A stretch of DNA of 64,000 nt from CAIJMU01 sp035530275 (GTDB lineage: Bacteria > Spirochaetota > Spirochaetia > Treponematales > Rectinemataceae): assembly GCA_035530275.1 (NCBI GenBank), contig DATKVC010000022.1, positions 1 to 64,000 on the forward strand, in the 5' to 3' direction. The position numbers and the translations under genes are program-made. The notes below the pieces were generated by a model. That model was given only the letters and a program-made list of their open reading frames with translations. It had not been told where the DNA came from and did not search any database. Below, piece by piece: positions 59,662 through 64,000 of this stretch; positions within the stretch are counted from its first letter, which is position 1; the number at the start of each line of letters is the position of its first letter.

Positions 59662-60580
59662 AGCGAATGCCGATTACGCTATAGAGACCCGAGCCCTCTG
59701 CAAAAGCTATGGGCAGGTACGGGCGCTACGCGGCATCGATCTCAAGGTGAAACGACGAGAAATCTACGGTTTTCTCGGAAGGAACGGAGCCGGCAAGACG
59801 ACGACCATCAGGATACTCCTCGGTCTCGTGCGACCGGACGAGGGAGAGGCCAGAATTCTGGGCTCCACGCTCAAGGAGTCCCGCCGCGAACTGCTGTCCC
59901 AGATCGGCTATTTCGTGGAGACGGCCACTGCCTACCCCAATGTCAGCGTTCGCGAGAACCTCGAAATCCAGCGAAGGCTCCAGGGAGCTTCGCCGGCCTC
60001 GGTCGAGGAATCGATCGATCGCCTCGGCCTGAAAGAATATGCCGATCGGCGCGCAGGCACCCTATCCTTGGGCAACAAGCAGCGACTCTCCATCGCCCGG
60101 GCCCTCCTCCACAAGCCCCGCCTCCTCATTCTCGACGAGCCGGTGAACGGACTCGACCCTGCGGGCATCGTGGAAATCCGCGAGCTACTGCGTCGCCTTG
60201 TCCGCGACGAGGGCATCACCATTTTCATGTCGAGTCACAATCTCGCCGAGGTCGACAGGCTCGCCGACCGCATCGGCATCGTCCATGAGGGCCTTCTCGT
60301 CGAGGAACTCGACGCCGAGGAGCTGCGGCGGAAGACGATTCGCTCCTTCGAGATCGGCGTCGACGATCCGCTCCGCGCTGAGGTCATCCTCCGCGACGAG
60401 CTCGGCTATCGGATCATCGGGAGGAGCGAAGGGGGCCTCCTTCGCGTCGCGAAGGAAGGCCTCGATCCGGCCCAGGCGGCCCGAGCCCTCGTCGGCGCCG
60501 GCATCGGACTCACCCGTCTCGCTGCGGTGGGGGAGGGTCTCGAGGACTTCTTCATGCGATTGACGGGAGGCGAAAAGTGA
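59645..60580 (+). CDS. ABC transporter ATP-binding protein (BcrA/CcmA-like)
   Basis: A 311-residue ATPase: LGRNGAGKTTTIRILLGLV (Walker A), TLSLGNKQRLSIARALL (signature, LSLGN in place of LSGGQ), LLILDEPVNGLDP (Walker B) and SSHNLAEVDRLADR (H-loop). The C-terminal extension of about 90 residues is typical of ABC-2 drug-export ATPases. It ends 4 bp into the permease gene, making an exporter with it. Confidence 0.92.
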   Translation: MKMEAEANADYAIETRALCKSYGQVRALRGIDLKVKRREIYGFLGRNGAGKTTTIRILLGLVRPDEGEARILGSTLKESRRELLSQIGYFVETATAYPNVSVRENLEIQRRLQGASPASVEESIDRLGLKEYADRRAGTLSLGNKQRLSIARALLHKPRLLILDEPVNGLDPAGIVEIRELLRRLVRDEGITIFMSSHNLAEVDRLADRIGIVHEGLLVEELDAEELRRKTIRSFEIGVDDPLRAEVILRDELGYRIIGRSEGGLLRVAKEGLDPAQAARALVGAGIGLTRLAAVGEGLEDFFMRLTGGEK

Positions 60581-61380
60581 AGGCTTTGGATGCGCTCTTG
60601 TGCGAGTTTCTCAAGCTGCGGCGAAGCGTGGTCATCAGAGTGAGCTTCGCCGCCTGGGCAGCGGGCATATTCTTCATCGCCTTCTTCATGTGGATCGTGA
60701 TGAATCCCGGTGCGGCCGCGACCTTCGGACTCATCGGCGACAAGGCGAGCTTCACCTTCGGGGGCGAAGGCAAGGACTGGGCGGGCTATCTCCACGTCAA
60801 CCTGATGTTGGGCGCCGTCCTCGGCGTGCTCTTCTCCTCCATCATCCTCGCCTGGATCTTTGGCCGGGAGTATGTGGAAGGCACGGCAAAGAATTTCCTC
60901 GCCCTTCCCATCGGGCGCTGGACCTTCGTGGCGGCGAAGGTGGTGGTTGCCGCCTGCTGGCTAGCCGCCTTACTCCTCCTCACCATCGCGGGAACCTGGC
61001 TCGCGGGGACTCTTCTCGCTCTGCCCGGCTGGTCGCCCGCCCTCTTCGGCCTGGCGACGGCGAGGCTCCTCTTCATTTCTCTTATGTCCTTCTTCGTCGC
61101 CCTCCCCGTGGCCTGGATCGCCGAGGCGACCCGCGGCTACTTCGGCCCCATGGGCTACGCGATCGGCACCATGTTCGTCGCCAATTTCTTCAGCCATACG
61201 GGCTGGGCCCCCTGGTGCCCCTGGACCATCGTCCTCCTGGCCGCCGGTCCCGGCTTTGACGCTGCCGCCACGTCGGCGCCGTCCCTCGGCTGGGGAAGCT
61301 GGCTTGTCGTAACGGCTACCGCCGCCCTCGGAATTGTTCTCGCCATATTCCATGTCGAGCGTGCCGACAACGCGCAATGA
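60577..61380 (+). CDS. ABC-2-type transporter permease
   Basis: A 267-residue membrane protein with six hydrophobic segments (for example VIRVSFAAWAAGIFFIAFFM, LGAVLGVLFSSIILAWIFG and LVVTATAALGIVLAIF). LAWIFGREYVEGTAKNFLAL is the coupling region typical of ABC-2/bacitracin-type permeases. Partner of the upstream ATPase under TetR control. Substrate unknown. Confidence 0.87.
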   Translation: MKALDALLCEFLKLRRSVVIRVSFAAWAAGIFFIAFFMWIVMNPGAAATFGLIGDKASFTFGGEGKDWAGYLHVNLMLGAVLGVLFSSIILAWIFGREYVEGTAKNFLALPIGRWTFVAAKVVVAACWLAALLLLTIAGTWLAGTLLALPGWSPALFGLATARLLFISLMSFFVALPVAWIAEATRGYFGPMGYAIGTMFVANFFSHTGWAPWCPWTIVLLAAGPGFDAAATSAPSLGWGSWLVVTATAALGIVLAIFHVERADNAQ

Positions 61381-61516
61381 GAGAGTCGCGGAGAAAAAGG
61401 CGATCGGATTACGTCGAAACCTCGCGGCGTCAGTATTGTTCTCCTGATGAATGCCGCCTTCACCACGGCCCTCGAGACCGGTAAAGGTGGGCGGCAAGTC
61501 CTTTAAGGAGGATACT

Positions 61517-62161
61517 GTGCGTCGTAGTCTAGTTTTCGTGGCAGCCTTGCTCGTCGGAGCGGCCGCCTTTGCCCAGCCCATGCATTTCGGGCGCTCGCCC
61601 TTCGCGGGCATGGGCGCCGCCCTCGCCGGCGATCCCCTCGGCAGGGGCCTCGATGCCGTCGCCGCCGAACTCGGCGACAAGAAATTGGGGGATCTCGACG
61701 GCCCGGCCCTCGCGGCCCTCGCGCTCAAGATCCGGACTGCGGCCTTCGAGCGAGCCTATGTCAGGCATGTCGCGGCCATGTCCTTCATGATGCCAGGCGC
61801 AGGACAGTTCGCCACGGGCAACCCGGGCACGGGCGCCGCCTTTTTTGCGGCACAGCTCGCCGTCGTCGGCGGCACCATGGCAGGCGCCTACTTCCTCCTG
61901 CCCGCGGATCTTCGCTTCGACAAGCTCGACTATTTGGGCTCGCCGATCGCGAACATCAAGACCACCTGGGAAAACCACAGCGTCATGGATTACCTCCCCT
62001 CCTTCGGCATTATGGCGGCCGGCATGCTCGTCGACATGCCCCTCCGCTTCTTCGCCTCGCACGACGCCGCCACCGACGCCCAGGCCGCCATTAAGGCAGG
62101 CAAGGTGACGCTTGAGACAAAGATCGGCCCCGGCTTCATGGGTTGGCGCTACAGGTTCTGA
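61517..62161 (+). CDS. exported hypothetical protein
   Basis: A 214-residue protein from GTG 61517 (AAGGAGG 5 nt upstream). Signal peptide VRRSLVFVAALLVGAAAFAQ. Two further hydrophobic stretches follow (about 97-130, MMPGAGQFATGNPGTGAAFF and FFAAQLAVVGGTMAGAYFLL; and about 165-180). The MPGAGQF...NPGTGAA pattern is seen in small membrane proteins of unknown role in spirochaetes and others. Overlaps the convergent MarR gene by 13 bp. Confidence 0.6.
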   Translation: MRRSLVFVAALLVGAAAFAQPMHFGRSPFAGMGAALAGDPLGRGLDAVAAELGDKKLGDLDGPALAALALKIRTAAFERAYVRHVAAMSFMMPGAGQFATGNPGTGAAFFAAQLAVVGGTMAGAYFLLPADLRFDKLDYLGSPIANIKTTWENHSVMDYLPSFGIMAAGMLVDMPLRFFASHDAATDAQAAIKAGKVTLETKIGPGFMGWRYRF

Positions 62162-62619
62162 TCCTCCTCGCCGGCCGCCCGCGCCAGGGCGGCCAGGCCT
62201 CGCGCCAAATCGCCGAGCTCCTCCTCCGTCATCCTTTCGAGCCAGCGCCGCCACTGCCCCTCCCTCGCGCCTCTCCTTCCCGCCCCGATCTCCGCGCCCT
62301 TCGAGCTCAGAGTGATGTCCACGCTGCGACGATCCTGGGGATTCTCCCTCCTTTCGAGGAGACCCTTGTCGACAAGGTGCTGGACGAGGACGCTCGCCGT
62401 GGCCTTGCTCACGTCGAGGAGGATCGCGAGCTGACCCAGGGTCTGGCTCTTCTTGGCGGCGATCACGATCAGGGCCCGGGCCTGCGCGAAGCTGAGTTCG
62501 TGCATGAGCCAATTCGAGATCGACCCGTATTGCATTTGAATGAAAAAATCCATCCACCTAGTTAGTATCTCCTCGCCGAGCCTTTCTCGCGAGGTTGGGC
62601 CGGATGAGGCCTCACTCAT
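62149..62619 (-). CDS. MarR-family transcriptional regulator
   Basis: A 156-residue winged-helix regulator: LSFAQARALIVIAAKKSQTL, GQLAILLDVSKATASVLVQHL (recognition helix) and LLERRENPQDRRSVDITLSS (wing with the conserved D-x-R). Its start region overlaps the end of the PEP-utilising enzyme gene by 8 bp, so it is probably its co-transcribed partner. Target unknown. Confidence 0.9.
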   Translation of the reverse strand: MSEASSGPTSRERLGEEILTRWMDFFIQMQYGSISNWLMHELSFAQARALIVIAAKKSQTLGQLAILLDVSKATASVLVQHLVDKGLLERRENPQDRRSVDITLSSKGAEIGAGRRGAREGQWRRWLERMTEEELGDLARGLAALARAAGEEDQNL

Positions 62620-64000
62620 CGTCGTCCGCCATGCTCACCGTCCCCGCCGAGCCGTCCACCCGGATGCGCTGGCCGTCCTTGAGGATGGAAGTGCCCGCTC
62701 CCACGCCCATTACGGCGGGCACCCCGTACTCGCGCGCGACGATGGCCGCATGTGATGCCGGCCCGCCCGAGTCGACGACGATTGCCAGGGCATGGCGGAA
62801 AAGGGGCGTCCAGGAAGGGTTGGTGAGGGGCGCCACCAAAATCTCTCCGGGGAGGAGCTTCCCGAATTCCCCGGCGTCCCGGATTATCCTCGCCCTACCG
62901 ACGGCCCCGCCCGGGCTCCCCGCCGAGCCGCGAAGGAGGAGCCTCTTTCCCTTCCCCCGAGGCTGGGGGGCCGCGAGATAGCGTGGATCGACCATCGGGG
63001 TGGAGGCGAGGCTCTCGCGTTTGGCCTTTCGCCTCGCGATGAGGGCGCGGAGCCCTTCGGCCTCGGCTTCGGCAGGCGGCCAGGTCTCGTCCAGAGCCTC
63101 GAGTTCCCCGAGCTTGAGATGGAGAATGTCCCAAGGCGCTTCGATCGCCCCCGCCTCGGCAAGGCGCCTGCCCCCTTCGAGGGCCAGGGCGCGGAGGAGG
63201 GGGAGGGCGAGAGTCGCATGGAAATGCGTGTCTTCCCTAAGCGTGAAAAAGGCCCGACCTCTGCGAAGCGCCTTAAGAAAAGCGGGGCGAAAAAGGGGGA
63301 GGCCGAGGATAGAACGGGACAGGAGCCGATCCCTCGCCTCTTCCCATCGCGCGTAACTTCCGGCGGCGGAGGGCGGGGCAGCGACAAGGGCGGTGAGGAG
63401 TACGAAGACCCTGTCGGGTTCGTCTCTCCAGGTGCCGCTGACAAGGGAGAAATCCGTTTCCCGATGACCATAGGCCAGGATGAAGGCGTCGAAGGCTTCG
63501 AGGAAGGGGCGGCCCGAGGCTTCTTCGGCGAGGGCCCGGCGGATATGGGGCGCAGCGCCCTCCGAAAAGATCCGTCGCAAGCGCTCATCCTCGCGGATGG
63601 AGGCTGCCAGGGCCTCGAGGGCCCGGTTCGTCTCGGTGGTCTTCGTCTCGACGCCGCCGATCAGGTCGGCGAAGCGGGAGCCCGAGGCGGCGAGGCCGAG
63701 GAGGAGCCTGAGCCGAAGCAGGGCCCGGGCGGCGGGAAGGACATAGTCTTCGCGGATGGCCATCGCCCTTCCGACCAGGTCGAGGGCCTTCCTCATAACT
63801 ATGATGTTTTCCGACCAGGCCGCCTTCCTCATGTCCCTCTCCTCCAGGGCCCGAACCTCCTCGGCGATGCCCGCGACGCGGGGATCGCTTGCCCAATGCT
63901 CGGGATCGAACTTCCTCGTTCGCCATAGCGCGCGAACGAGGGAGAAGAGGAGGGAAGGGCGGGGTCGGAATTCGGGAGCCTCGAGCCGCAGCACCACGCC
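62612..64000 (-). CDS. PEP-utilising enzyme / phosphoenolpyruvate synthase-like protein, C-terminal part (5' end outside window)
   Basis: The frame is open to the last base, so the start lies beyond the window; the GTG at 63997 is not a convincing start. The end of the protein is the swivelling phosphohistidine domain: LVAPLTNPSWTPLF, VDSGGPASHAAIVAREYGVP (catalytic His) and VMGVGAGTSILKDGQRIRVD. Before it comes a long helical, Ala/Arg-rich region (about 400 residues), as in PEP synthase-like and rifampin-phosphotransferase-like proteins. The ATP-grasp part must lie to the right. It precedes a MarR gene, as some drug-modifying relatives do. Confidence 0.8.
   Translation of the reverse strand, partial: GVVLRLEAPEFRPRPSLLFSLVRALWRTRKFDPEHWASDPRVAGIAEEVRALEERDMRKAAWSENIIVMRKALDLVGRAMAIREDYVLPAARALLRLRLLLGLAASGSRFADLIGGVETKTTETNRALEALAASIREDERLRRIFSEGAAPHIRRALAEEASGRPFLEAFDAFILAYGHRETDFSLVSGTWRDEPDRVFVLLTALVAAPPSAAGSYARWEEARDRLLSRSILGLPLFRPAFLKALRRGRAFFTLREDTHFHATLALPLLRALALEGGRRLAEAGAIEAPWDILHLKLGELEALDETWPPAEAEAEGLRALIARRKAKRESLASTPMVDPRYLAAPQPRGKGKRLLLRGSAGSPGGAVGRARIIRDAGEFGKLLPGEILVAPLTNPSWTPLFRHALAIVVDSGGPASHAAIVAREYGVPAVMGVGAGTSILKDGQRIRVDGSAGTVSMADDDE

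Noticed and set aside
1..64000. CRISPR array, rRNA genes or insertion sequences
   Set aside because: No regularly spaced repeats, rRNA sequence or transposase gene was recognised.

Overview
The window looks like part of the chromosome of a GC-rich, Gram-negative, probably anaerobic, amino-acid-fermenting bacterium. A spirochaete (Treponema/Rectinema-like) fits best: there is a complete lysine-fermentation operon, a cyclic-nucleotide-binding/TPR protein paired with a Crp-type regulator, PEGA-domain envelope proteins and glucosyl-3-phosphoglycerate synthase. This placement is inference from gene content, not from a marker gene.

Region 1 (1-16.1 kb) is a defence-rich integrated element. It holds the C-terminal part of an Eco57I-type methyltransferase, a defence-type (DRT2-like) reverse transcriptase, a sigma-70-like factor coupled to a RecQ-type helicase, a Schlafen/AlbA-HATPase protein, RmuC, a decayed YhcG/DUF1016 nuclease gene, an HTH protein divergent from a nuclease + AAA ATPase pair, and a tyrosine integrase. 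Region 2 (16.1-23.7 kb) is a second, compact element of about 7.6 kb. It has its own related integrase, an AlpA-like HTH protein, a RepA/DnaB-type ATPase carrying iteron-like repeats, and a row of small unknown genes. It is bounded by a displaced tRNA-Thr 3' half and an intact tRNA-Thr(CGU) that share a 17-bp core. The two elements therefore sit in tandem at one tRNA gene.

Region 3 (23.7-64 kb) is chromosomal backbone. It contains a cNMP regulator pair, an amidohydrolase, a ROK kinase, a GNAT enzyme, envelope proteins, and then the lysine operon kdd-kat-kce-kamA-kamB-kamC-kamD-kamE-thiolase. In that operon lysine becomes beta-lysine, 3,5-diaminohexanoate, 3-keto-5-aminohexanoate, 3-aminobutyryl-CoA plus acetoacetate, acetoacetyl-CoA (by transamination) and finally acetyl-CoA. 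A VapBC pair, NagA, PepT, MATE and EamA transporters, an MFS-HEAT fusion, a class V aminotransferase, a compatible-solute glycosyltransferase cluster, a TetR-ABC operon, a MarR regulator and the end of a PEP-utilising enzyme follow.

The most striking feature lies just upstream of the reverse transcriptase (1241-1367). Two ATTAGCT copies sit exactly 120 bp apart. If the 120-nt unit between them is joined head to tail, one antisense frame has no stop codon, a GGAGG Shine-Dalgarno 7 nt before an ATG, and promoter-like boxes that appear only across the junction. This is the architecture described for DRT2 systems, which make a never-ending gene (neo) by rolling-circle reverse transcription of an ncRNA. 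It is a prediction from sequence only.
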